Assembly (NCBI GenBank): GCA_016931115.1
Contig: JAFGFM010000038.1
Coordinates: 1-64,000 of the forward strand
Direction: 5' to 3'
Source of the DNA: Deltaproteobacteria bacterium
GTDB lineage: Bacteria; Desulfobacterota; DSM-4660; Desulfatiglandales; HGW-15
Length of the DNA stretch: 64,000 bases
This document shows positions 31,396 through 39,861 of this stretch, in pieces; the stretch's first letter is position 1; each line of letters opens with the position of its first letter. The notes beneath the pieces were generated by a model. That model was not told the DNA's origin. It saw nothing but the letters and a program-made list of their open reading frames with translations, and searched no databases. The position numbers and the translations under genes are program-made.

Positions 31396-32051
31396 TTGTA
31401 ATCCCGCGCACCGAAAAGCCTTGTGCCTATCCTTACAAGGTTTGCTCCCTCCTCTATTGCAATTTTGTAAGAGTCTGACATTCCCATGGAAAGGTACTTC
31501 ATCTCTGCCCCTTCCAGGTTTTCATCTTTTATATGGTCAAATATCTCTCTTGTTTTTCTGAAGCAGGGCCTGAGCGCTTCAGGGTCTGTAGTGAGCGGCC
31601 CCATTGTCATGAGCCCCATAACACGGATATTTGAGAGGGTAGCGATCTCCTTTATGAGAGTTATGGCGCTATCAGGCATAACGCCTGCCTTCTGATCCTC
31701 CTCTCCGCTGTTTATCTCTATGAGCACTGGCATGGTCTTGCCCATCTCTTTACATGCCCTGTCTACAAGGGTACAGAGCTTCATGGAGTCTATGGTCTCT
31801 ATCATGTCAAAGATGGTTACAGCCTTTTTAACCTTGTTCTTCTGCAGGTGGCCGATCATGTGCCATTTAACTCTATTTCCTATTTTATTAAATGCTTGCT
31901 CTGCCTCCTGCACATAGTTTTCACCCACTATCGTGAGCCCTGCATCAATGGCCTCCATGATTTCGGAAGGCGTTCTTGTCTTGGCAGCTCCCACAAGGGT
32001 TACCCCCTGAGGCAGCCCTGCAAGTATCATTTTTACCTCTTCCCTTATCAT
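31392..32051 (-). CDS. YggS-family PLP-binding protein
   Basis: The 219-residue protein is of the YggS/PROSC type: the PLP lysine in LVGAAKTRTPSEI, VGENYVQEAEQAF, WHMIGHLQKNKVKKAV, RVMGLMTMGPL and YLSMGMSDSYKIAIEEGANLVRIGTRLFG. These proteins bind PLP without known catalysis and control PLP supply. The ATG at 32051 has GGAGAAAGG upstream and avoids a long overlap with the HDAC-like gene. Its stop overlaps the TtcA-like start by four bases. Confidence 0.94.
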   Translation of the reverse strand: MIREEVKMILAGLPQGVTLVGAAKTRTPSEIMEAIDAGLTIVGENYVQEAEQAFNKIGNRVKWHMIGHLQKNKVKKAVTIFDMIETIDSMKLCTLVDRACKEMGKTMPVLIEINSGEEDQKAGVMPDSAITLIKEIATLSNIRVMGLMTMGPLTTDPEALRPCFRKTREIFDHIKDENLEGAEMKYLSMGMSDSYKIAIEEGANLVRIGTRLFGARDYK

Positions 32052-32070
32052 CCCTTTCTCCAGCTGCCCC

Positions 32071-33117
32071 TTACTGTAAATCTTTCCAGAAATCCCTGTG
32101 AACTTCAAGAACAGGCCTAAGGGCAGAATCAACTATTGTATTATTTGCCTTTTGCAGCATGGCTTCAGGATTGGTTTTGCTGATGTCAGCAAGTTCTTCA
32201 AGTACCGACTTTACAGAATTTCTCTGCCCCCTGATATCATATCCGCCCTCAAGGGTAATTACCATTCTGCCATTACAGCAGGTATCAGCAATATCCATCA
32301 GAACCCTGGTAAGGCCGGCAAAACCCTGTGGAGTAACACTCATATTGCTCAAGGGATCATGCACATGTATATCAAACCCGGCAGAGACAAGTATCAGATC
32401 AGGCATGAACTTTAACGCAACTGGTTTGAGTACCCTGTTATAGATGGATACAAAATCGCCGTCACCAAACCCTGTGGATAGAGGAACATTTACCGTGTAA
32501 CCAGCCCCTTTGCCTGAGCCAACTTCACCATAGGAACCGGTGCCAGGATAATAAGGATACTGGTGGGTGGAAAAATAGAGTATGGTATCATCCCTCTCAA
32601 AGGAGTGCTGGGTGCCGTTTCCATGATGAACATCCCAGTCCACAATAAGCACCCGGTTCAGCTTCAGGGTTTTTCTTGCATACATGGCGGCAACAGCAAT
32701 ATTATTGAATAGACAGAATCCCATTGCAGCAGAACGCTCTGCATGGTGTCCGGGAGGTCTTACAAGGGCAAATGCATTGTCCAGTTCACCGGAGTTCACC
32801 ATCCTTACGGCCTCGCAAAGTCCCCCTGCTGCCAGCAGGGCGGCCCTGTATGAACCTTTGGATGTCTGGGTGTCCGGATCAAGATACACTGTGTCGAGCC
32901 CGTCGGTTGCTGCGATTTTGTCAATGTAATCTGGGGTGTGAATATTTAGCAGCTCATCCCTCAAGGCCTCCCTTACCGGTACATTGATAAACATATCCTT
33001 CATCTCGCTGTCAAGCATCCGGTATATTGCCTCAAGGCGTTCAGGGCTCTCAGGATGGCCCTCTCCCATGTTGTGTTCCAGATACCTGTTATCACGAACT
33101 ATCCCGGTCTTTCTCAT
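32071..33117 (-). CDS. Histone-deacetylase-family (AcuC/AphA-like) hydrolase
   Basis: The 348-residue protein has the HDAC-family signature: HNMGEGHPESPERL near the start, RPPGHHAERSAAMGFCLFNN with the His-His pair, VDWDVHHGNGTQHSF, and STHQYPYYPGTG with the metal-binding set. Bacterial members are zinc deacetylases acting on acetylated proteins (AcuC) or polyamines. The ATG at 33117 has GGAGG six bases upstream. It begins a three-gene minus-strand operon with YggS-like and TtcA-like genes. Confidence 0.94.
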   Translation of the reverse strand: MRKTGIVRDNRYLEHNMGEGHPESPERLEAIYRMLDSEMKDMFINVPVREALRDELLNIHTPDYIDKIAATDGLDTVYLDPDTQTSKGSYRAALLAAGGLCEAVRMVNSGELDNAFALVRPPGHHAERSAAMGFCLFNNIAVAAMYARKTLKLNRVLIVDWDVHHGNGTQHSFERDDTILYFSTHQYPYYPGTGSYGEVGSGKGAGYTVNVPLSTGFGDGDFVSIYNRVLKPVALKFMPDLILVSAGFDIHVHDPLSNMSVTPQGFAGLTRVLMDIADTCCNGRMVITLEGGYDIRGQRNSVKSVLEELADISKTNPEAMLQKANNTIVDSALRPVLEVHRDFWKDLQ

Positions 33118-33292
33118 TTCAAGCCTCCATATCAAAGATTATTTGAATAGGGTACTGCCCCCATGAGTTCAAATAGAGCATGCAATGGGGTATACACCTG
33201 AATTAAGCATATGCAAAACTCGAACTTGATTATAGGCAACAGGTTCTGATACCATAACCGGCACAAAACCTTAATAAAAAAGGTGTATTTTT

Positions 33293-33601
33293 ATGTTTTT
33301 TTTTATCGGGGGCATTCAGCCCAAAATTGCCTTTGTTGATAAAGAGCCTGTGTTATGCCCTTCGTGCGGTCTTTTAAAGGCCAGATATAAAAGGGTCGAT
33401 CAGTATATATCCTTGTTTTTTATCCCTATTTTTCCAATAAAAAGAGGCGACCCTTTCCTTTTCTGTGACAGATGCGGTTTGCAGACCCTGGGAGTGGTAA
33501 CAGGGAATCTTTACGAATATGACCAGCCTCTCTGCAAAAACTGCGGCAGCAAAATCAAAAAAGATTTTATCTATTGTCCTTTTTGCGGGAAATCATTATA
33601 A
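33293..33601 (+). CDS. Zinc-ribbon protein
   Basis: The 102-residue protein carries two or three zinc-ribbon pairs: CPSCG, CDRCG, then CKNCG and CPFCG near the C-terminus. A hydrophobic FFIPIFPI stretch lies between. It belongs to the large group of small bacterial zinc-ribbon proteins (for example the zinc_ribbon_15 type). No enzymatic role is suggested. It is followed by another small gene on the same strand. Confidence 0.75.
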   Translation: MFFFIGGIQPKIAFVDKEPVLCPSCGLLKARYKRVDQYISLFFIPIFPIKRGDPFLFCDRCGLQTLGVVTGNLYEYDQPLCKNCGSKIKKDFIYCPFCGKSL

Positions 33602-33627
33602 AGGTGAATAATAAAACAGAGTAATAA

Positions 33628-33936
33628 ATGAAAAAAAAGCAGAGCGAACAAAATGAAGAGATACTGAGCCAGATAGAGGAGCTTGCAAAAAACCTCGGCA
33701 TAACGGTCAGGTATGAAAAGATAATGAGAGAAAGCGCGTTTTTCCCCGGGGGGTTTTGCAGGGTCAAGGATAAAAATCTTATAATAATAAACTCAAAGGC
33801 ATCCCTGGATGACAAGATAGAGATTATGGGAAGGGCGCTCCTTCCCTTTGACCTGAGCCAGATATATGTGCTCCCGGCTATCCGGGAGCTGATAGACAGT
33901 TTTGGTGAGAGCCAGCAGGCCAGCCAGCCGGATTAA
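33628..33936 (+). CDS. Hypothetical protein, possibly with AccAD-linked context
   Basis: The 102-residue protein begins with a basic and acidic helical stretch (MKKKQSEQNEEILSQIEELAKNLG) and continues with an alpha-beta segment ending KDKNLIIINSKASLDDKIEIMGRAL. I recall no named family. The 3' end overlaps the convergent AccAD gene by four bases. The hydrophilic, regular composition suggests a real gene. Confidence 0.65.
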   Translation: MKKKQSEQNEEILSQIEELAKNLGITVRYEKIMRESAFFPGGFCRVKDKNLIIINSKASLDDKIEIMGRALLPFDLSQIYVLPAIRELIDSFGESQQASQPD

Positions 33937-35768
33937 GCGCCCTTTTTCCCCTTTTGTCTGCTGGTCCTTTTATAGAGTTCAAGATACCTGGTAAGGGCAA
34001 GCTTCATCTCCTTTCTTTCACATATCTCCTGAATACCCCTGATCTCATGATAGTAATTGAGATTATGGTAGATATCCCCTGATATCCTGTGCAGGGCCTG
34101 CGACCTTACGAGGTTTTCATCCACAGGAAAACCCCTTGACTCCATCACCCTGGGGCCGGTAAAGATCACCAGCGCCCCCGGTTCAGCGATTGTTATATCA
34201 CCCAGTGCGGCATAGCTTGCTATTGCCCCACCTGTGGCCGGGTCTGCAAGGATAGAGATATACGGGAGCCCGGTTTTCTTTAGTCTTTCTACTGACTCTA
34301 TGGTTTTTACCATCTGCATGAGGGCTGATATGCCCTCATAAAGCCTTGCCCCCCCTGAGCAGCATACACTTATAAAGGGCAGGTTCTCCTGTATGGCATA
34401 ATCTACAGCCCTTCGGAATTTCTCGCCAAATACAACGCCCATTGAACCGCCGCAGTAGTAGAATTCACTTATTGCCATAACTGCCTGAAAGTGGTTTATC
34501 CTTGCGTTGCCAGTGACAAGTGACTCCTTGAACCTTGACCTCCCCTCCTGCCTTTTAAGAAAATCCCTGTAATAACCTGTGAGTGAATCGCTTTCAAGGA
34601 GGTCCTCAACTGTGAGATTCCGGTAGAGTTCATGAAAGGTGCCCTCATCGCTAAGGCATCTTATCCAGTCCTCTGCACCCAGGGTATAGGAGTATCCGCA
34701 TTTCGGGCATACATAAAAATTCTTTTGAAAATCATTGAGTGCAATAAGCTCCCCGCACCCTTCTGTACGGCTTTCCTTTCCAGGCACCCCTCCGCACTCT
34801 ATGAATTCCTGCCCCTTGTTTATCTCCTGGGACCAGCCATAATCGTCACCCACCTCCACATTACTGGAAAAATTTACAATCTTGATATTGGGAGGCACCT
34901 TCCTGAAAAAATGCTTTATGGGTGTTTCTATGTAACGCTTGATATCATGCAGGGTTCCGCTCCCCTTTAAAAGCCCGAATTCCCTTGCCCTCTCTGCCCT
35001 TTTTTTCAGGAGCTTTTTTATTTTCTGCTTTGAAAGGTCTTTAATGGCCTTTGTAAGAAACTCATTTACATATCCTGCCATCTCCTCCCCGTTTGTAACA
35101 TTCTGGGCTGAAGGGACAATGCGTTCAATAACCCCAAGTTTTTTGAGCTCCTTTGCAGTGGGTTTCAGGATAGTAAGTGCATCATTGATCTTTTCCGCAT
35201 CCCTGAAAAGTATAGATGCCGTGCTTTCGGGAGGGGCAGTAGCATAAAGTGCATCATCCATCTGCCCCCTTATATCTGTATACTGTATTGCAAGGGCGCC
35301 GCCGCTCCCCCCTTCTCCTATCACAAGGGATATTGTCCTTACTGGTATGGTCAAAAATTCCCTTATAAGGTGCGCTATAAAAAAGGCCTGAAAATGCCTT
35401 GCTGATTCCATGGAGATATCTGCGCCGTAAGTGTCTACCATGCAGAAGATATATGTCTTTTCAAGGTCTGATGCACGTACCTTTTTAAGAATATTCAAAA
35501 TTGTGGAGTGATCCCCTGATGTGAGCATTCCGTAATTGAGCTTATTAAGGTCAGCCTGACTCTTGAGGTCATTTATCTTTGGTTTCTGCTGTCCTATGAC
35601 ATAGAGATCCTTTTCCATAAAGGAGCAAGTCCCGGCAACAAGGGAACCATCACCTGTATCCATCTTTTTGAAGCCCGGAAATAGCCTCTCAATAAAATCC
35701 GAACTCCTCGGACGCATCGGGTGCCTGGTACGCTTTTTAAAAATATCTACAAGATCCATCTTTGCCAT
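33933..35768 (-). CDS. Fused acetyl-CoA carboxylase carboxyltransferase (AccA-AccD order)
   Basis: The 611-residue protein combines both carboxyltransferase subunits. Residues about 1-270 are AccA-like (VIGEGGSGGALAI); about 290-600 are AccD-like, with a zinc-ribbon CPKCGY near 345 and SVCCSGGARLYEG, ADPATGGAIASYAALGD and FTGPRV. The enzyme transfers the carboxyl group from carboxybiotin to acetyl-CoA to give malonyl-CoA. The order alpha-beta is opposite to the usual beta-alpha of fused AccDA. The first zinc knuckle is odd: only one Cys (EGCGEL) is found where a CxxC pair is expected, with another Cys farther back. It is the only minus-strand gene between the AsmA-like gene and the convergent small genes. 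Confidence 0.9.
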   Translation of the reverse strand: MAKMDLVDIFKKRTRHPMRPRSSDFIERLFPGFKKMDTGDGSLVAGTCSFMEKDLYVIGQQKPKINDLKSQADLNKLNYGMLTSGDHSTILNILKKVRASDLEKTYIFCMVDTYGADISMESARHFQAFFIAHLIREFLTIPVRTISLVIGEGGSGGALAIQYTDIRGQMDDALYATAPPESTASILFRDAEKINDALTILKPTAKELKKLGVIERIVPSAQNVTNGEEMAGYVNEFLTKAIKDLSKQKIKKLLKKRAERAREFGLLKGSGTLHDIKRYIETPIKHFFRKVPPNIKIVNFSSNVEVGDDYGWSQEINKGQEFIECGGVPGKESRTEGCGELIALNDFQKNFYVCPKCGYSYTLGAEDWIRCLSDEGTFHELYRNLTVEDLLESDSLTGYYRDFLKRQEGRSRFKESLVTGNARINHFQAVMAISEFYYCGGSMGVVFGEKFRRAVDYAIQENLPFISVCCSGGARLYEGISALMQMVKTIESVERLKKTGLPYISILADPATGGAIASYAALGDITIAEPGALVIFTGPRVMESRGFPVDENLVRSQALHRISGDIYHNLNYYHEIRGIQEICERKEMKLALTRYLELYKRTSRQKGKKGA

Positions 35769-35800
35769 TATAGATGTCCTTTCAAACTAAAAATATGTGA

Positions 35801-35930
35801 ACAGTGACAAGGCCACTGTCTAAACAGTCTGTTCTTTTTACCACATTCCCTGCCTGATATATAGCCAGAAAAAAAGGAGGGTTTAACATGCTTTTTAAAC
35901 CGGATCAAGCCTATATTGACTGGCTATATC
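35801..35930. repeat. Nested inverted repeats between AsmA-like and accAD genes
   Basis: A 6-bp hairpin (ACAGTG/CACTGT at 35801-35819) is followed by a 10-bp perfect inverted repeat (35859-35868 with 35920-35929, ATATAGCCAG/CTGGCTATAT) that encloses a second inverted pair (GGTTTAA/TTAAACC). The larger element contains a strong AAGGAGG and an ATG at 35888 on the plus strand. Its role is unknown. Confidence 0.5.
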
Positions 35931-35948
35931 TCTTTATTTATCAGCAGG

Positions 35949-38900
35949 TTAAGGATCTGGTGCATCTTTACTCCCCCCATCTTCTGCATTTTCAGGGGCG
36001 GTTTTTGAGCTCCCCTTTGCCGCATTACCGATATTTTCAATAATCCTTATGGGGGTAAGAAGCGCCCTTTTGAATACCCCCAGTAGACCCTTGAGGTTTT
36101 CTGTCGGGACAATAACCATCTTAGGTTTACTCCATGGGCCGGTAACATCATAACCAACTGTGAATAATGTCTCGTTATCTTCTACCAGTATACGACCTAC
36201 AATAGGTATATGGCTCAGAATAAAATCAAGATTCCCCAAAGGCTGAACAAGGAGCCTTATATTGTGAGTCTTAAGATCGAGGTTCTCCTCCCCTGAGCCT
36301 ACTGCATTGAAGGCCGGGCTCTTCATGACAAACTCCTCTGTTTCAAGCACACCCTTTTCTATCAGGCCTGTTCCCTGCAGGCTGTGAAAATAAAAGCCAT
36401 TTTCATCCTTCATCCCCTCAGGCCGCTCCATAAACTTGTCAGGGAAATTCAGTGACTCAAGTATCCTGGGAAAGATCATTGAGTGTTTTAAAAGCCCCTG
36501 AGTGATGGTGAGGTCATCAATCTTGCCATATAGGTTGGTTGCCACATGATTTTTTTTAGCACCTTTTATATTTAAGGATGTGTTAATTGTCAGGGTGCCT
36601 TTTATGCCTGTGTCATTAAACCCTGCCTCAGAAATGAGCTTATCGATTGGCTGGTTTTCAAGGGTAACTCTGCCGGTTATATCAATATTGCCAGACTCAG
36701 CCCTGTCAATCAGGCCATTGAGCGAGAGCTTACCCTTCTCAAGATCAGCAGAAAGCTGCTTAATGGAGATATCATGATCCGAGATGTCGATTTCCGTGTT
36801 CAGGTTCCTGAATGCAAGTTTTCGCCAGATACCTTCTGAGGCATTCAGCTTAAGATGGATATCAGGTGTGTCAAACCTCTTGCTGCTCTTCCCTTGATTG
36901 GTCTCCCCGCTGCCCATGACTATCCCGGTAAGATCCATATATTCGGATGTGATCAGAAGCTCGGCCATTACCCTGTCCCACCCGTGCAGCATTCCCTTCA
37001 TGCTCAGGGGGTGACCGTCCAGCTTCATATCACACCTGTTTATAAATCCCTTTTCCCCGGCAAGATCCATGTGGAATGAGAGGTCACCAATTGAAAGGGG
37101 AAACAGCTCCTTTTCAAGAAAGATGTGATCTCCTGCGACGTTTCCGGTAATCTGCATCCCATTTATCCCCTTTTCAGGGAAAGAGAGGTCAAGGTTGCAG
37201 CCAACCTGGCCTGTTAACTCTTTTTTCTTTCCACCTCTCTTTATCTCGATATCCTGAAGAGACAGATCATTGCCCATGACCCTGAGGCGGTTGAGCCTTT
37301 TGTCCTTAAGGCTGTATTCTCCTGACAGGTTAATAAGGGATTTCCCGATCCTCATCTCTACTGTGTCAAGTAAAAGCATTCCTTTATCAGGCTGGGTAAG
37401 GTCAAATGATATGCGGTTACCCCTGCCCACCCCATTGATAAGCATCATATCTGTTTCCATTACGAGGTTTCTGGTATCAACCTCTCCTGAGTACCTGTAT
37501 GACCCATTATCCCCTGTAACCGTGACATTTACCGGAAAGGTTCTTCTGAAAACAAATGGAAAATTGCCTGGGGCCAGGCCTGATTTTACAAGCCTGTTTA
37601 TGTCTGCCTGCCCCTTTATTTCAGCACGGGTAAACTTTAGTTCGTTCCCTGTTATCAGGATTGGACCGGCCACATCAAAGGGCATATCCCCGAAAAGGCC
37701 GCTACCATCAAAGCTGCCGGTTTTATCTTCAGGGAAATGAAATGTTATCCGGCTGAATTTTAACGGGAGATCTAAAGGCCTTTTGTTGTAAAGGGTCTCT
37801 GTGAAGGTGAAATCCCCTGTAAGTATCCTTGGCCCTTTCCAGTCTTTCCTGTAACCAATAACAGTTTTTGCAGAAAGCCTGCCTGTAAGCTCGCTGTATG
37901 CATCAATCTTCTCACGGGCGGTTTCAGGTATAAACTCAAGGTGGCGGTGAGTTAAGAGCTCCTGTATATCAAAATCACCCTCAACTGATATAGTAAAAAC
38001 CGGGGGGTGGGCGGTTATACCTTTAACATGAACAGATGCCTCATTCACCCTTGATTGGCCGAACAGACCTGAAAGCCCCTTTACAGCAAGGTTGCCATCC
38101 CTGATATCAACAGTGGCAGAGACCCCTGAGACAGGCATTTGTATGCCCATGTTTGCCAGGGTGAATGACTCGCATGTGAGTGTCAGCCCAATAACAGAGC
38201 TGTTCTTTTCATCTGAAATATGCCTGAACTGATCAGCCCTTCCTTTAATCAAAATCTCATCCATCCTCACCCGCCCCTGTTCAAACAGGGGGAAAAGGCT
38301 ATCCTTTAACCAGGGTGAGGTTATTTGAAATGGGAAGTAGCGGCTGAAGAGCTCTATGGGCATAAAGGGGCCTTTTGCCCTGAGCCTGAAATAGGGATTG
38401 TCTCTATTTCTCAGGTCTATGGTCGAATCAAGATCAAAATCAAGCTCTCTGTTTTTCATTTTAAGAGAGGTAACCTCAATGGTTTTATCCTTTATTGAGG
38501 CATTAAGAGTGCAGTTAAGAGAGGCGATCTCAAAGGACTTTGACCTCTTCTTATTGATAAGTGTGAATAAAACAGCCCTTGTGTCTATTTTACCCTCAAT
38601 GGTGATACCCTTTGCCATGCCGCCTGAAATATTCAGGGTGCTCTCTATGACCCCTTTTTTCATTGTTACATATTTTTTTGGCCAGGGTATCCATTCAAGG
38701 GGGGCTCCCTCTGTTTTCATTGTTACCTGCAGGGTGCTTTCAGAGATATCATCAGGATCAATTTCAGTTATCCCCTGCATATTAAAACCGCTCTTTTTCC
38801 CCCTGTATCCTATCTTTCCACTGATAGATATCTGCAGGGAGTTTGATGCGATGTTAGTACGCTCAACCCTGATATGGATCTTTTCTGCCCCCATGGCTGA

Positions 38901-39377
38901 AGGCCCATGCACCAGGATTTCAACATCCTCCATCTCAAGAAGCCTGAACCTCCCTGTAAAAAGCGAGGATATGTTAAATGAGCCCTTTTTCTCTTTCCTG
39001 ATAAAGGCCATTATGTCTGTTTCATCGAGCCTGATTACAGGATGTCTTATGTCAACGCTGACCGGCATAAAGTCGCCTGACAGAAGCCGCAATTTACTGA
39101 ACCGGAAGTTAAGGCTCATTGCCTCTATACTGTGACCAGTGCCCCTGAATTGTATTTTCACTCCCTTTAAATTTACCCCGGCAACGCCAAGGATATCAAG
39201 CCCCATCGCTTCTGCCTCAATATCCATGCCGAGTCTGTTACAGATATCCTTGATAATGTAGTGCTGGACATCGGCTCTCTTAAGGAGATGATTGATAAAA
39301 GCAAGACCGGAAAAGAGTATCAGCAGTAACAGCCCGGACAGGATGATATATTTGCGGATATTTCTGCCGGGCTTCAT
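35949..39377 (-). CDS. AsmA/YhdP-like envelope protein
   Basis: The 1142-residue protein has one N-terminal membrane segment (YIILSGLLLLILFSGLAFINHLL) followed by a long, repetitive beta-rich part. Its C-terminal region (FNAVGSGEENLDLKTHNIRLLVQPLGNL then IVGRILVEDNETLFTVGYDVTGPWSKPKMV) is the AsmA_2/YhdP-like C-terminal domain. Such bridge-like proteins span the periplasm and move phospholipids to the outer membrane. It is in the right size range. It lies six bases after the Nudix gene on the same strand. Confidence 0.88.
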   Translation of the reverse strand: MKPGRNIRKYIILSGLLLLILFSGLAFINHLLKRADVQHYIIKDICNRLGMDIEAEAMGLDILGVAGVNLKGVKIQFRGTGHSIEAMSLNFRFSKLRLLSGDFMPVSVDIRHPVIRLDETDIMAFIRKEKKGSFNISSLFTGRFRLLEMEDVEILVHGPSAMGAEKIHIRVERTNIASNSLQISISGKIGYRGKKSGFNMQGITEIDPDDISESTLQVTMKTEGAPLEWIPWPKKYVTMKKGVIESTLNISGGMAKGITIEGKIDTRAVLFTLINKKRSKSFEIASLNCTLNASIKDKTIEVTSLKMKNRELDFDLDSTIDLRNRDNPYFRLRAKGPFMPIELFSRYFPFQITSPWLKDSLFPLFEQGRVRMDEILIKGRADQFRHISDEKNSSVIGLTLTCESFTLANMGIQMPVSGVSATVDIRDGNLAVKGLSGLFGQSRVNEASVHVKGITAHPPVFTISVEGDFDIQELLTHRHLEFIPETAREKIDAYSELTGRLSAKTVIGYRKDWKGPRILTGDFTFTETLYNKRPLDLPLKFSRITFHFPEDKTGSFDGSGLFGDMPFDVAGPILITGNELKFTRAEIKGQADINRLVKSGLAPGNFPFVFRRTFPVNVTVTGDNGSYRYSGEVDTRNLVMETDMMLINGVGRGNRISFDLTQPDKGMLLLDTVEMRIGKSLINLSGEYSLKDKRLNRLRVMGNDLSLQDIEIKRGGKKKELTGQVGCNLDLSFPEKGINGMQITGNVAGDHIFLEKELFPLSIGDLSFHMDLAGEKGFINRCDMKLDGHPLSMKGMLHGWDRVMAELLITSEYMDLTGIVMGSGETNQGKSSKRFDTPDIHLKLNASEGIWRKLAFRNLNTEIDISDHDISIKQLSADLEKGKLSLNGLIDRAESGNIDITGRVTLENQPIDKLISEAGFNDTGIKGTLTINTSLNIKGAKKNHVATNLYGKIDDLTITQGLLKHSMIFPRILESLNFPDKFMERPEGMKDENGFYFHSLQGTGLIEKGVLETEEFVMKSPAFNAVGSGEENLDLKTHNIRLLVQPLGNLDFILSHIPIVGRILVEDNETLFTVGYDVTGPWSKPKMVIVPTENLKGLLGVFKRALLTPIRIIENIGNAAKGSSKTAPENAEDGGSKDAPDP

Positions 39378-39382
39378 TGTGA

Positions 39383-39847
39383 TTACTTTGGCTTGCAGGG
39401 TTTTTCAGGATGTGCCATGAAGGCAAAATAATCCATGCATATCCTTCTATGGTCAAATGCCATTGTCTCGGGCAGGGTTTCAGCCGTAAATACCCTGGCA
39501 GAAAGTGCATCATCAGCGGCTATTGGCATGCCCTCTGCCTCTGCTATAAAGACCACTGATATGGTATGGTGCCTGGGGTCTCTTTCAGGGTCAGAATAGG
39601 CGCCAAGCTGGTATACAAGCCTTACATCAAGGGAGGTCTCCTCTTTTGCCTCCCGCACCGCTGCTGTTTCAAGGCTCTCACCATAGTCTACAAAACCGCC
39701 AGGTATGGCCCAGCCATAGGGCGGATTTTTTCTTTCAATCAGGACTATGCCCCCCCTTACCCTTATGATGATGTCCACGGTCGGGAAGGGGTTTTTATAC
39801 CTGAACAGGGCCTTTCCACATTCAGGGCAGATAAAGGTCTCTTTCAT
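39383..39847 (-). CDS. Nudix hydrolase with zinc-ribbon start
   Basis: The 154-residue protein has the Nudix box [23 protein letters not shown] (landmarks GESLE and REAKEET), preceded by a short zinc-ribbon-like [11 protein letters not shown] segment. Nudix enzymes hydrolyse nucleoside diphosphate derivatives; NudC-like zinc-containing members are one relative, but the substrate is not evident. It lies between the sigma-54 activator and the AsmA-like gene in the same direction. Confidence 0.9.
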   Translation of the reverse strand: MKETFICPECGKALFRYKNPFPTVDIIIRVRGGIVLIERKNPPYGWAIPGGFVDYGESLETAAVREAKEETSLDVRLVYQLGAYSDPERDPRHHTISVVFIAEAEGMPIAADDALSARVFTAETLPETMAFDHRRICMDYFAFMAHPEKPCKPK

Positions 39848-39861
39848 TATTGATTACCAGG

